DNA from: Bacteriovoracaceae bacterium
GTDB lineage: Bacteria > Bdellovibrionota > Bacteriovoracia > Bacteriovoracales > Bacteriovoracaceae
Direction: 5' to 3'
Assembly (NCBI GenBank): GCA_947441615.1
Contig: CANEUH010000012.1
Coordinates: 1 to 64,000, forward strand
DNA: 64,000 nt
Notes under the pieces: generated by a model
Told to the model about the DNA's origin: nothing
Database searches by the model: none
The model's input: only the letters and a program-made list of their open reading frames with translations
Program-made: the position numbers and the translations under genes
Part shown: one piece after another, positions 17,035 through 25,779 of the stretch
Layout: each line of letters opens with the position of its first letter
How positions within the stretch are numbered: the first letter of the stretch is position 1

Positions 17035-17061
17035 TACACTGAAAGAAACTCTAACAGTGTA
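17035..17061 (+). promoter_or_regulatory. Inverted repeat in the ftsW leader
   Basis: TACACTG (17035-17041) and CAGTGTA (17055-17061) are perfect inverted repeats separated by 13 bases, ending 7 bases before the ftsW ATG. No Shine-Dalgarno sequence is visible there. It may be a protein-binding site or an RNA hairpin affecting ftsW translation. Confidence 0.35.
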
Positions 17062-17068
17062 GTTTTCA

Positions 17069-18232
17069 ATGAGTGAAAATAATCGACTAGAAAAGTTAAC
17101 AAACTACTTTCTTATAAATGTCTTTTTTATCATCCTTTTCGGGGTGATCATGGTGTTTTCTGCGAGCTACATGTACGCCACAGAGAATATGGGGTCGAGC
17201 TACTTTTTTCTTATAAAGCAGCTTATTTTTATCGCCATGGGTTTAGCTATCGCCTTGGTCTTTTCAAAACTTAAAATTCTCTATCTCTATAAACAGGCCT
17301 ACAAAATTAACGCCTTCTTTGGATTTTTAGTCACTCTCACGCTTGTACCGGGGCTTAGGGTTGTGATTAAGGGATCGAAGCGTTGGTTGAATCTCGGTTT
17401 TATGAATCTTCAGCCTGGAGAGTTTTTAAAATACACTCTGATGCTTGCGGCGATTCGGTATTTTGAGAATTTTAATAACTACTCACCAAAACAAAGAGTT
17501 GTTTATCTCTCAGGAATTGTTTATCCCCTGGCGATTTTTATTCTTCAACCTGACTTTGGGACGTTCTTTATTTCTGCACTTATAATCGGGTTCATCGCCT
17601 TTTTAAGTTCATTTCCAAGGAAATACTTTTACTCGGCCCTGGTTATGGGAATGATTGGAGCTTTTGGGATTCTTATTTCTGCGCCTTATCGCGTGAAGAG
17701 ACTTCTCACCTTTCTTGATCCATGGAAGGACCCACGAGGTGCTGGCTTTCAGGTCATACAGTCTTTTCTCGCCTTTGCTAACGGAGCCTTTTTTGGTCAA
17801 GGTTTAGGGAATAGTAATGAGAAATTATTTTATCTTCCAGAAGCTTATAACGACTTTATTTTCTCCGTCGTTGGTGAGGAACTTGGTTTTATAGGAGTTG
17901 TCGTTACGGTTCTCATGTTTATTAGTTTTATTTTTATTGGACTCAAAATAGCAATCTCTCTGAAATCAAGAGTCGGAAGTATCATGGTGGCAGCGATTGT
18001 TTTTGCTATTGGCTTTCAAGCGTTCATGAATATGGGTGTTGTCCTTGGTGTTCTTCCTACAAAAGGACTGAATCTTCCCTTTATTAGTTATGGTGGCTCT
18101 TCAATGGTTGCTAATTTAGCGGCATTGGGACTCATTTTTGCGTGTGTAAAAATTCAGCCAAGTGATGCCAAAGAAGTTAAAAATCTCGGAAAACAAACTC
18201 CCATAAGAGCATTGAGGAGTGCATTCGGCTAA
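17069..18232 (+). CDS. ftsW: Septal peptidoglycan polymerase FtsW (SEDS family)
   Basis: 387 residues, about ten membrane helices. SEDS signatures include KGSKRWLNLGFMNLQPGEFLK, the FILQPDFGT segment with the catalytic-loop aspartate, LTFLDPWKDPRGAGFQ, the EAYNDFIFSVVGEELGF loop and a C-terminal GLNLPFISYGGSSM. It polymerises lipid II at the septum with FtsI. There is no clear ribosome site; an inverted repeat precedes the ATG. Its stop overlaps the murG start by one base. Confidence 0.97.
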   Translation: MSENNRLEKLTNYFLINVFFIILFGVIMVFSASYMYATENMGSSYFFLIKQLIFIAMGLAIALVFSKLKILYLYKQAYKINAFFGFLVTLTLVPGLRVVIKGSKRWLNLGFMNLQPGEFLKYTLMLAAIRYFENFNNYSPKQRVVYLSGIVYPLAIFILQPDFGTFFISALIIGFIAFLSSFPRKYFYSALVMGMIGAFGILISAPYRVKRLLTFLDPWKDPRGAGFQVIQSFLAFANGAFFGQGLGNSNEKLFYLPEAYNDFIFSVVGEELGFIGVVVTVLMFISFIFIGLKIAISLKSRVGSIMVAAIVFAIGFQAFMNMGVVLGVLPTKGLNLPFISYGGSSMVANLAALGLIFACVKIQPSDAKEVKNLGKQTPIRALRSAFG

Positions 18233-19287
18233 TGAAATACGCAGTCATAGTTGCTGGAGGTACAGGTGGGCATATCAATGCGGCATTAGCTATTGGTGAA
18301 GCTCTGCAATCGGAAGACTGGGATATTCAATATCTCACAGGTAAAAGACCTCTCGATTATAAGTTGTTTAAAAAACAGAAAGTGATTCATCTTGATTCAA
18401 AACCACTTCGAACAAAAAATCCATTTCAGCTCATAAGTAACATTCTTTTAAACTTTTTTAGTTTTTTCACGATTCTTTTAAAGTTTATATCTCATCGTCC
18501 AAAGTTTATTGTGGGCGCCGGTGGCTACGTCTGTGGCCCAACCTTACTTGCTGGATTCTTGCTTTTCATTCCCGTGTTTATTATTGAACAAAATGCAGTT
18601 ATGGGGCTAACAAACCGTATATTAGGGTGGATTTCTGCTCGAATCTTTGTTCACTTCACTAAAACGAGAGGTCTTTCTCCAAGTCTTACTAAAAAAGTAC
18701 GGGTGGTGGGTAATCCGACCAGAAAGTCGATCCAGCCAGTTTTGCCAAAATCTTTTGATGGTGAACTCAAAGTTTTAGTTTTCGGTGGAAGTCTTGGTGC
18801 TTCACAAATAAATAAGGTCATCTGGGAAGTGCTTCAAAACCCTTCTGTTCAAAAACTAAGAATTCATCATCAGTTAGGCGGTGATGTAAAAGCTCCAGAA
18901 ATTAAAACCACAGCGAATTACATTCCTCTGGGCTATATCGATGATATGCAAAAAGAATACGAGTGGTGTGATGTGATTATTTCTCGGTCCGGTGCCAGCA
19001 CAGTTTCAGAGCTTGCGATTATTAAAAAGCCGGTTTTGATCTTCCCTTATCCCGCAGCGACCGATAATCACCAGTATTATAATGCTCAAATTTTTCAGGA
19101 AGAATCTGATTTTACTGTCGAATTGCTCGATCCAAAATTGCCTCATCCCGAATGCGTTAAGCATACACAGGATTTTCTTTTCAAGGCCAGCCATCAAGAG
19201 TTAAAGTACTCTAAAACCCCCTCTCCAGGGAATCATACCTGTGATGAGGTTTTAAGAGAGATTAAATCGCATGTTGGGATGGCTTAA
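18232..19287 (+). CDS. murG: UDP-GlcNAc:lipid I N-acetylglucosaminyltransferase
   Basis: 351 residues. N-terminal GGTGGHINAALAIGEAL and VGAGGYVCGPTLLAG are the lipid-I-facing G loops, and VFGGSLGASQIN and RSGASTVSELA are the UDP-GlcNAc sites. It converts lipid I to lipid II at the inner membrane face. The start forms TAATG with the ftsW stop, and its end overlaps the murC start by 17 bases. Confidence 0.97.
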   Translation: MKYAVIVAGGTGGHINAALAIGEALQSEDWDIQYLTGKRPLDYKLFKKQKVIHLDSKPLRTKNPFQLISNILLNFFSFFTILLKFISHRPKFIVGAGGYVCGPTLLAGFLLFIPVFIIEQNAVMGLTNRILGWISARIFVHFTKTRGLSPSLTKKVRVVGNPTRKSIQPVLPKSFDGELKVLVFGGSLGASQINKVIWEVLQNPSVQKLRIHHQLGGDVKAPEIKTTANYIPLGYIDDMQKEYEWCDVIISRSGASTVSELAIIKKPVLIFPYPAATDNHQYYNAQIFQEESDFTVELLDPKLPHPECVKHTQDFLFKASHQELKYSKTPSPGNHTCDEVLREIKSHVGMA

Positions 19288-20647
19288 AACGACAAAACTT
19301 CATTTTATTGGTATCGGCGGAATTGGGATGAGTGGAATTGCAGAAGTTCTCCTTGATCTAGGTTACTCCGTATCTGGATCAGATCTGAATTCCTCACCAG
19401 TGGTTGAAAATTTGAAAAATAAAGGTGCTGAAATCTTCATAGGCCACAAGGCCTCGAACGTGGAAGGATGCGCACTTATTATTTATAGCTCTGCCATTGA
19501 TAATAAAAATCCTGAAGTTATACGTGCCAAACAACTTCAAATTCCCATGATTAGAAGAGCTGAAATGCTGGCGGAATTAATGAGATTAAAGTTTGGAATT
19601 GCAGTAGCTGGATCTCACGGTAAAACTACGACGACGAGTCTTATCGCAACTATTTTTCATGAGGCAAAACTTGATGCCACTTATATTATTGGTGGAATTG
19701 TCAGAAACCTAGGTGGAAATGCCAAAAAAGGTGACGGAGAGTATTTGATCGCTGAGGCGGATGAGTCTGATGGTTCTTTTCTTCTTCTTAATCCAATCAT
19801 GGCGGCCGTAACCAATATCGATGATGACCATCTTGATCACTACGGCACGAAAGAAAAAATTGTGGAAGCATTTATTGAATTTGTGAATAAGACACCTTTT
19901 TACGGAAGGGTTGCTCTTAATGCCAATGACGCCACATCGGTAGAAATTAAAACTCAAGTTAAGCGCCCGATTGTTTGGTACGGAATTGAGGTTGGCGGCG
20001 ATGATATTGATTACGTCGCCAATGCTGTGGAACTATCGGCATCGGGGACGAAGTTTGATCTTTATTTTAAAGGCGAAAAGATCGCTCGCATTCAAACCAA
20101 TCTCATGGGTTACCACAATATCTCAAACTCTCTAGCGGCCATTGCCATTTCAAGAGAAGCGGGACTCGATTGGGATATCATTCAAAAAGGGTTATTAAGT
20201 TTCCAAGGAGTCGGTCGTCGACTTGAAAAACTCTATGAAAAAAATTCATTCGTTGTTATTGATGATTATGGACATCACCCGACAGAAGTGAGGGCGACAA
20301 TTTCAACACTCAGAAGAGTCGATAAAAGAACTCTCTGTGTTGTGTTTGAGCCCCATCGCTATACTCGCACACAGAATTTCTGGAAAGAATTTCAAGAATG
20401 TTTTGAAGGAGCGGACGAGCTCTATCTAACGCCTATTTATGCTGCGTCTGAGAATCCGATAGAAGGAATTACTTCTGAAGCTCTGATTAAAGAAATGAAA
20501 GCTAAGGGTAAAAATGTGTTCTTAATTGAAAACCTGGATGAGATGAAAACATTAATTACGGATAGAAAAAATAAAGAATTGGTCTTCGTCACTCTTGGAG
20601 CTGGTGCGATTTCAAAAAAAATCCGGGAGATTATTAAGTCACTATGA
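19271..20647 (+). CDS. murC: UDP-N-acetylmuramate:L-alanine ligase
   Basis: 458 residues. N-terminal HFIGIGGIGMSGIAEVL, P-loop GSHGKTTTT with an intact lysine, EADESDGSF, TNIDDDHLDHYG, and the C-terminal DDYGHHPTEV and FEPHRYTRT motifs identify MurC. It starts stem-peptide synthesis by adding L-alanine to UDP-MurNAc. ATG overlaps the murG end, and ATGA overlaps murB. Its complete motif set contrasts with the degenerate MurD in the same cluster. Confidence 0.97.
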   Translation: MLGWLKTTKLHFIGIGGIGMSGIAEVLLDLGYSVSGSDLNSSPVVENLKNKGAEIFIGHKASNVEGCALIIYSSAIDNKNPEVIRAKQLQIPMIRRAEMLAELMRLKFGIAVAGSHGKTTTTSLIATIFHEAKLDATYIIGGIVRNLGGNAKKGDGEYLIAEADESDGSFLLLNPIMAAVTNIDDDHLDHYGTKEKIVEAFIEFVNKTPFYGRVALNANDATSVEIKTQVKRPIVWYGIEVGGDDIDYVANAVELSASGTKFDLYFKGEKIARIQTNLMGYHNISNSLAAIAISREAGLDWDIIQKGLLSFQGVGRRLEKLYEKNSFVVIDDYGHHPTEVRATISTLRRVDKRTLCVVFEPHRYTRTQNFWKEFQECFEGADELYLTPIYAASENPIEGITSEALIKEMKAKGKNVFLIENLDEMKTLITDRKNKELVFVTLGAGAISKKIREIIKSL

Positions 20648-21543
20648 GCTTAACTGAAAAAGTAAAAGAAATTTCTGAACTAGAATACCATCAAGATTAT
20701 GACTTGACTGGATTTACGACGATGAGACTTTCGTCTCGTGGTGATCTGATAGAAGTTAAGTCCATTGGGTCACTCCAAAAATTATTGCCTTTATTGAATG
20801 CCTATTCAAAAAAATATCTCATCGTTGGCTGGGGAGCGAATCAAATTCTTCCTGCCAGATGTGAAGATATCGTGATTCATTTAGACTTTCCGTTTGATCA
20901 AAACTACTTGAATGAATTGAGGGACGAATACGTTCTTCCTGCCTCTATTGGACTCAATCACTTAACAGGCGTTGCGGTGAAATTTGGTCTTAAGGGTTGG
21001 GAAGTCTTCACCGGGATACCTGCCTCCCTTGGGGGAGCTCTCTTTATGAACGCCGGGACTAATCTTGGTGAAATTGGGAATCTTGTGAAAAGCGTTCATC
21101 TTGTAACAAAGGACGGACATCTTCGAATTGAAGACATTCATTCGAAAAGTTTTTCTTATCGTCATAATCACTTCGTAGGACCAGGAGAAGTGATTGTAGG
21201 GGCAACTCTCATTCATAACGGAACTGATTCTGCGATCTCTCAAAAAATAAAAGACTATTTAGAATATAGAAAGAAGACTCAGCCTCTTGCGACCAAAAAC
21301 TGCGGATGTGTTTTTAAAAATCCCTCCAAAGAATTTCAGGCGGGAAGACTCATTGATCTGATGGGACTTAAGGGTCTGAGTGTCGGTGGATTAAGAATTA
21401 GTCCTAAGCACGCTAACTTTATTGAGAACACAGGAACTTCAAATTGGGATCAATTTGAATCCCTCGTTAATATCATAAAATCTAACATGGACCATTTCTA
21501 TGGAATTGAATTTGAATTGGAAGTAAAAATCCCCTATCATTAA
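20644..21543 (+). CDS. murB: UDP-N-acetylenolpyruvoylglucosamine reductase
   Basis: 299 residues, type with FAD-binding PCMH fold. It has TTMRL near the start, the GWGANQIL FAD loop, GIPASLGGALFMNAGTNLGEIG, the SYRHN segment and the NCGCVFKNP stretch. AGRLIDLMGLKG and KHANFIENTG close the substrate site. It reduces UDP-GlcNAc-enolpyruvate to UDP-MurNAc. It overlaps the murC stop (ATGA), and the FtsQ-like gene follows after 3 bases. Confidence 0.95.
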   Translation: MSLTEKVKEISELEYHQDYDLTGFTTMRLSSRGDLIEVKSIGSLQKLLPLLNAYSKKYLIVGWGANQILPARCEDIVIHLDFPFDQNYLNELRDEYVLPASIGLNHLTGVAVKFGLKGWEVFTGIPASLGGALFMNAGTNLGEIGNLVKSVHLVTKDGHLRIEDIHSKSFSYRHNHFVGPGEVIVGATLIHNGTDSAISQKIKDYLEYRKKTQPLATKNCGCVFKNPSKEFQAGRLIDLMGLKGLSVGGLRISPKHANFIENTGTSNWDQFESLVNIIKSNMDHFYGIEFELEVKIPYH

Positions 21544-21546
21544 TTC

Positions 21547-22299
21547 ATGCTTAGATCATCTTTAGTATTTATATTGATCCTTTTCCCTAGCATTGTTCTA
21601 TCTAGTGTTCCTGAGCGATTCACTCAGAAAAATGTGAATTACCGTACCTATTTCGGTGATTGCCCATCAAAGTCTTCAGGTATGATCACTTTGATACTCA
21701 TGAAAGAGTTTGAAAAGAATCACTCCCTTAAGGAAGTGAAAGAAAAAATCTTGTCCGAAAAGTTAGATGAGAAGTTCTTTTTAAGTGATTACCGTATTTC
21801 TTATAATCCAGTTGTAAAAACACTGAGGATCCACTTTGAGTGTCCAGAACCACTTGCCAAAGTTCAGGTGTATCGAACAAATGGTCAGGAACACTATTCG
21901 GCTATTTTGGCTTCAAATGCTCGGATGTATGAACCTCAGTATGAAAATCTCATGAGGGCAGAAAAAAAATTAAATCACGCTCTTCCACTGATGGCGATTT
22001 CGATGGATCTTCTTGAGGGGAGTGCCCCTACAGAGCTGGCAAACTTTATTAAGAAAATAGATATTGATTTAAGAAAGCAGATTTCTGAAATTATATTAAG
22101 TAAAAACAGTGAGTTGACTATTATTTTCGCTCTCGGTGGGAAGGCGACAAGTGTCTTTATGGGAGCTGATCTTTGGGAAGAGAAACTCTCAAAGCTCACG
22201 AAAATAGTGGGTTACGTGGGAAAGAATAATCGTTTCCCAACCAGTATTAATTTGGTCAATTCAAAAAAGGTTGTTGTCAAGTTTTCTGACAAAATCTAA
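21547..22299 (+). CDS. Divergent FtsQ-like periplasmic protein
   Basis: 250 residues, lying between murB and ftsA exactly where ftsQ is expected. The N-terminus is a short hydrophobic segment (about 3-19) that could be a membrane anchor or a cleavable signal; FtsQ normally has a longer cytoplasmic tail. The C-terminal part (KLSKLTKIVGYVGKNNRFP... INLVNSKKVVVKF) matches the last strands of the FtsQ beta domain. Two cysteines (GDCPS and FECPEP) may form a disulfide. A POTRA domain is not obvious by eye. FtsQ assignment rests on position and the C-terminal pattern. Confidence 0.55.
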   Translation: MLRSSLVFILILFPSIVLSSVPERFTQKNVNYRTYFGDCPSKSSGMITLILMKEFEKNHSLKEVKEKILSEKLDEKFFLSDYRISYNPVVKTLRIHFECPEPLAKVQVYRTNGQEHYSAILASNARMYEPQYENLMRAEKKLNHALPLMAISMDLLEGSAPTELANFIKKIDIDLRKQISEIILSKNSELTIIFALGGKATSVFMGADLWEEKLSKLTKIVGYVGKNNRFPTSINLVNSKKVVVKFSDKI

Positions 22300-22349
22300 A
22301 ATTTTAGATGAGGCGAAGATCGCCAGTTTTTAGTCAGAATGAATCTGCC

Positions 22350-22370
22350 CTCTTCATGTGAAGAGTTTTT
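22350..22370 (+). terminator. Weak terminator or attenuator before ftsA
   Basis: A CTCTTC-ATGT-GAAGAG hairpin followed by five T residues lies 14 bases before the ftsA ATG. The stem is only 6 bp, so partial termination or attenuation is likelier than a full stop. It could adjust the ftsA/ftsZ level relative to the upstream mur genes. Confidence 0.4.
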
Positions 22371-22384
22371 GAGAAGGGAATCTC

Positions 22385-23620
22385 ATGAGTACCAAAAGTG
22401 TCATCGTCGCTTTGGATATCGGAACGACAAAAGTCTGCACTCTCATTGCCCAAAAGTCTGGTAAAAATCTCGACATTCTTGGAGTTGGATCTTATCCAAG
22501 TCAGGGTCTTAAAAAAGGATCTGTTGTTAATATTGAAAAAACCGTCGAGAGCATTCGTCATTCGATTGAAGAAGCAAAACTCATGGCCGGTATTGATGAA
22601 TTAGAATCTGCAACTGTGGGCATTGCCGGTAATCACATTTATTGCTTTAACTCCTCTGGAGTTGTTCCGGTTAAGAACAAAGAAATTAATCAATCAGATG
22701 TTGATCGCGTGATTGAAGCCGCTAAAGCGGTATTAATTCCTTCGGACAGAGAAGTTCTTCACGTTATTCCTCAAGAGTTCAAAGTTGATAACACTGTTGG
22801 AATTAAAAATCCTATCGGGATGTGCGGATCACGCCTTGAAGTTAATGTTCATATCGTGACTGGCAAAACTCCGCTTATTCATAATCTTGTTAAATGTGTA
22901 GAACAAGCTGGCCTTCAGGCCAATGAAGTTATTCTTCAACCAATAGCTTCTTCAAAATCAGTTCTCTCTCAAGAAGAGAAAGAACTTGGAGTCGTCCTTA
23001 TTGATATTGGTGGCGGAACAACCGATATTGCTGTCTGGAAAGAGGGAAGTCTTCTTCACTCTCAGATTATTCCATTGGGTGGTAATCACTTCACAAATGA
23101 TCTCGCAGTTGCTTTAAAAATACCTCACAATGAGGCCGAAAGAATCAAAACGACCCACGGAACGGTCCTAAAAAATAACCAGTTAAATGATACTTATCTC
23201 ACAGTTCAGGGCCTTTCTGGCACTAGACCTCGTGAAGTCTCTTTGAGCTTTGTCGCTGATGTTCTTGGGTCTAGAGGGGAAGAACTCTTCCAAGTTGTCA
23301 GAAATATGATCTTGGAGAAGAATTTGCAAGATGAGATCACCGGTGGATTTGTTCTCACTGGTGGAGGAGCACTCATTAAGCATTTGCCGGAACTTGCTGA
23401 GTACATTTTAGAAAAGCCGGTTAAGATGGGTTATCCAGCTGCGTTTGGTGGAATGACCACAGCGATGCAACACCCGAAGTTTTCAACAGTCTTAGGACTT
23501 CTTCAAGAATCAAATCATCTATCAAATGCACGAACACTTGATGAGAAACAAGAAGATGAAGTTGATATGTTTGATAAATTAGGTAAATCAATAAAAAATG
23601 TCTTTAGAGAAATATTTTAA
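22385..23620 (+). CDS. ftsA: Cell division protein FtsA
   Basis: 411 residues, actin fold. N-terminal VALDIGTTKVCTLI (phosphate 1), VIDIGGGTTDIAVW-type (here VLIDIGGGTTDIA, phosphate 2) and VLTGGGALIKHLPELA (adenosine) are intact, with an SHS2-like insert between. The C-terminus (DKLGKSIKNVFREIF) is an amphipathic membrane-targeting helix. It tethers FtsZ to the membrane. AAGGGA lies upstream. ftsZ follows after 17 bases. Confidence 0.97.
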   Translation: MSTKSVIVALDIGTTKVCTLIAQKSGKNLDILGVGSYPSQGLKKGSVVNIEKTVESIRHSIEEAKLMAGIDELESATVGIAGNHIYCFNSSGVVPVKNKEINQSDVDRVIEAAKAVLIPSDREVLHVIPQEFKVDNTVGIKNPIGMCGSRLEVNVHIVTGKTPLIHNLVKCVEQAGLQANEVILQPIASSKSVLSQEEKELGVVLIDIGGGTTDIAVWKEGSLLHSQIIPLGGNHFTNDLAVALKIPHNEAERIKTTHGTVLKNNQLNDTYLTVQGLSGTRPREVSLSFVADVLGSRGEELFQVVRNMILEKNLQDEITGGFVLTGGGALIKHLPELAEYILEKPVKMGYPAAFGGMTTAMQHPKFSTVLGLLQESNHLSNARTLDEKQEDEVDMFDKLGKSIKNVFREIF

Positions 23621-23637
23621 TATCGGAGGACCTGCTT

Positions 23638-25155
23638 ATGTTCGATATCGCCGACAATTCGACTGCTTCAACTGGCGCCAAAATTAAAGTTATTGGTGTT
23701 GGTGGAGGCGGATGTAACGCTGTTAATACAATGATCCGCGCTGGTTTAACTGGTGTTGAATATATTGTTGCTAATACAGACTCACAGGCCCTGGCCGCCA
23801 ACCTTGCTGGAACAAAGATTCAGCTTGGTGGAAATGTAACAAAAGGACTTGGTGCTGGTGCTAACCCTGAGGTTGGACGTAAGGCCGCCATTGAAGACTA
23901 TGAAAGACTTTCTGAAATTTTAGAAGGTGCAGACATGGTATTTGTTACAGCTGGAATGGGTGGAGGAACAGGCACAGGTGCTGCTCCTGTGATTGCAAAA
24001 CTAGCTCGAGAAATGGGTGCACTTACTGTTGGCGTAGTCACAAAACCATTCATGTTTGAAGGTAAAAAGCGCTCTCGCCAAGCTGATGAAGGAATCAGAT
24101 CACTTGAAGAATCTGTTGATTCACTTATTTGTATTCCCAATCAGCGCCTTCTTCAACTTGCTGGAGAAAACCTCTCTTTAGTTGATACCTTTAAAGCAGC
24201 TGATGAAGTTTTATTAAATGCTGTTCAAGGTATTTCTGACCTTATTAATAATACGGGTCATATTAATGCGGACTTTGCAGACGTATCAACAGTGATGACG
24301 AATAAAGGTCTCTCACTCATGGGTACAGGAACTGCCACAGGTTCAGATCGTGCTGTTAAGGCCGCAAAACAAGCTATTAGTTCTCCACTTCTTGAAGATG
24401 TTTCAATCGATGGAGCGACAGGAATTATCATTAATATTACTGGTAATTCATCGCTTACGATGCATGAAACAAATCAAGCTGTAACACTCATTATGGAAGC
24501 AGCTGATGAAGAGGCCGAAATTATTTTTGGAACAGTTATTGATGATAATATGGGCGAAAACGTTAAGGTCACAGTTATTGCTACCGGTCTCCAGACGGCA
24601 CGCAAAGAAGCTAATGTCGGTGGATATATAACAGCAAGACCTGCATACGTTGCTCCAGTTCAAGAGCCAGTTGAAGTAAAACCAGCTCCAAGAATTGATC
24701 TTCCTAAGATGGAAATGCCGAAACAGGAAATGCGTGAAGAAATACCTGCTCAATCCATCAGAACTGATTATGCTGTGAAATCAGAAATCAGCTTTGATCT
24801 TGAAGATCAAAGAAATTCTGAATCACAAAACATTAAGCCAAAAATTAATTGGGCGGAAAAACTACAAACGGCCGCATCAAAGTATGAGTCTCAAAAGAAT
24901 TTTGAAACGACCAATACTAGACCTGCGGCGCCAACTGCCCCTAAAGCTCCGGCAGTAGTTGAAAGACAAGAATTATCTCACTTTGATAATTCTGAACAGA
25001 CTCAAGGAAATGTTTCAAATCAAGCCTCTCAAAATAGAGAAAGTCGAATCAAGTCAATTGCTGAAAAATTGGGCTTTTTTAATTTTGATGAAGATGAATT
25101 TGATACACCTTCATTTATGAAAAAGAACGATCGAAACCACGATTCGCAAATCTAA
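23638..25155 (+). CDS. ftsZ: Cell division GTPase FtsZ
   Basis: 505 residues. The tubulin signature GGGTGTGAAP lies near residue 104-113, with GVGGGGCNAVN at the start and the catalytic-loop segment NADFADVSTVM. The GTPase and C-terminal domains span about 320 residues. A long variable linker rich in Pro, Glu, Lys and Ala follows, then a conserved-type C-terminal peptide DTPSFMKK that would bind FtsA. At 505 residues it is longer than the usual 380-400 because of the linker. GGAGG lies 7 bases upstream. The operon ends at the terminator overlapping its stop. Confidence 0.98.
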   Translation: MFDIADNSTASTGAKIKVIGVGGGGCNAVNTMIRAGLTGVEYIVANTDSQALAANLAGTKIQLGGNVTKGLGAGANPEVGRKAAIEDYERLSEILEGADMVFVTAGMGGGTGTGAAPVIAKLAREMGALTVGVVTKPFMFEGKKRSRQADEGIRSLEESVDSLICIPNQRLLQLAGENLSLVDTFKAADEVLLNAVQGISDLINNTGHINADFADVSTVMTNKGLSLMGTGTATGSDRAVKAAKQAISSPLLEDVSIDGATGIIINITGNSSLTMHETNQAVTLIMEAADEEAEIIFGTVIDDNMGENVKVTVIATGLQTARKEANVGGYITARPAYVAPVQEPVEVKPAPRIDLPKMEMPKQEMREEIPAQSIRTDYAVKSEISFDLEDQRNSESQNIKPKINWAEKLQTAASKYESQKNFETTNTRPAAPTAPKAPAVVERQELSHFDNSEQTQGNVSNQASQNRESRIKSIAEKLGFFNFDEDEFDTPSFMKKNDRNHDSQI

Positions 25156-25185
25156 AAAAAGCCCTCTTCGGAGGGCTTTTTTTTT
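25154..25185. terminator. Strong bidirectional rho-independent terminator
   Basis: GCCCTC-TTCG-GAGGGC with a UUCG tetraloop is flanked by seven A residues on the left and nine T residues on the right. It therefore works in both directions, ending the dcw transcript and the convergent leftward gene. The leftward gene's stop codon (25184-25186) lies in the same tract. Confidence 0.93.
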
Positions 25186-25747
25186 AGATAAATTCTTTTA
25201 GTTTTTGTTTGAGGTCTAAAGTATATTCTTTGATACCGAAAAGGACAAGATAAGTCTCAATGTAATCTTGATCCACATTAATCTTGTAGTGAGTTTCAAT
25301 GTAGGTGGGAATTTCTTCTTTTTCAAAGATTGATTTCTTGATGTCGTAAAGCCTTACACCTTGATCAGGATCTGTGGTCGAGGTTTTAATTGTTAGAATC
25401 TCTTCCCAGTCGTGCTTCATGATAAGGGGAAGATGTTCCTTACAAAAGTGCATTGTTTTAAAAGGTTTTATACATGCCTTGCAAAATATTTTGTCACAAA
25501 TAGAGCAAGTAACTTCCCCTGGCTCTTCAGGATGATTGGGACAAAACAAATCAATTCTTTTGATCTTAACTTTTTCGAGATCTTTCATTCGATCAAGGAT
25601 CGCGGGATGATATTCTGAATCAGTTTTGGCGATTGGTGCCTGTGGTTTATCTTTAAAGAGTTTATAGATGAGGATGGAGAGTAACCCTACAACAATGACC
25701 AGTAAAAAGAGTGCCACTCCAATCAGAATAAGTGCCGTATTTTCCAT
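25184..25747 (-). CDS. Membrane-anchored B-box-like zinc-finger protein
   Basis: 187 residues. One N-terminal membrane helix (about 5-29) precedes a cytoplasmic part. Residues about 69-105 carry a Cys/His cluster (CPNHP, CSICDKIFCKAC, HFCKEH) like a B-box zinc finger. The C-terminal 70 residues alternate strands and helices (VRLYDIKKSIFEKEEIPTYI), resembling small signalling domains of the DUF2007 type, though this is uncertain. Function unknown. It follows RNase J by 33 bases and is probably in the same leftward transcript. Confidence 0.7.
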   Translation of the reverse strand: MENTALILIGVALFLLVIVVGLLSILIYKLFKDKPQAPIAKTDSEYHPAILDRMKDLEKVKIKRIDLFCPNHPEEPGEVTCSICDKIFCKACIKPFKTMHFCKEHLPLIMKHDWEEILTIKTSTTDPDQGVRLYDIKKSIFEKEEIPTYIETHYKINVDQDYIETYLVLFGIKEYTLDLKQKLKEFI

Positions 25748-25779
25748 GAGTACTATTGTAAAACAACCGTCAATTAATA

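Noticed and set aside
24448-24753. Antisense open frame inside ftsZ
   Set aside because: It shadows the ftsZ coding frame and has no start signal or plausible protein pattern.
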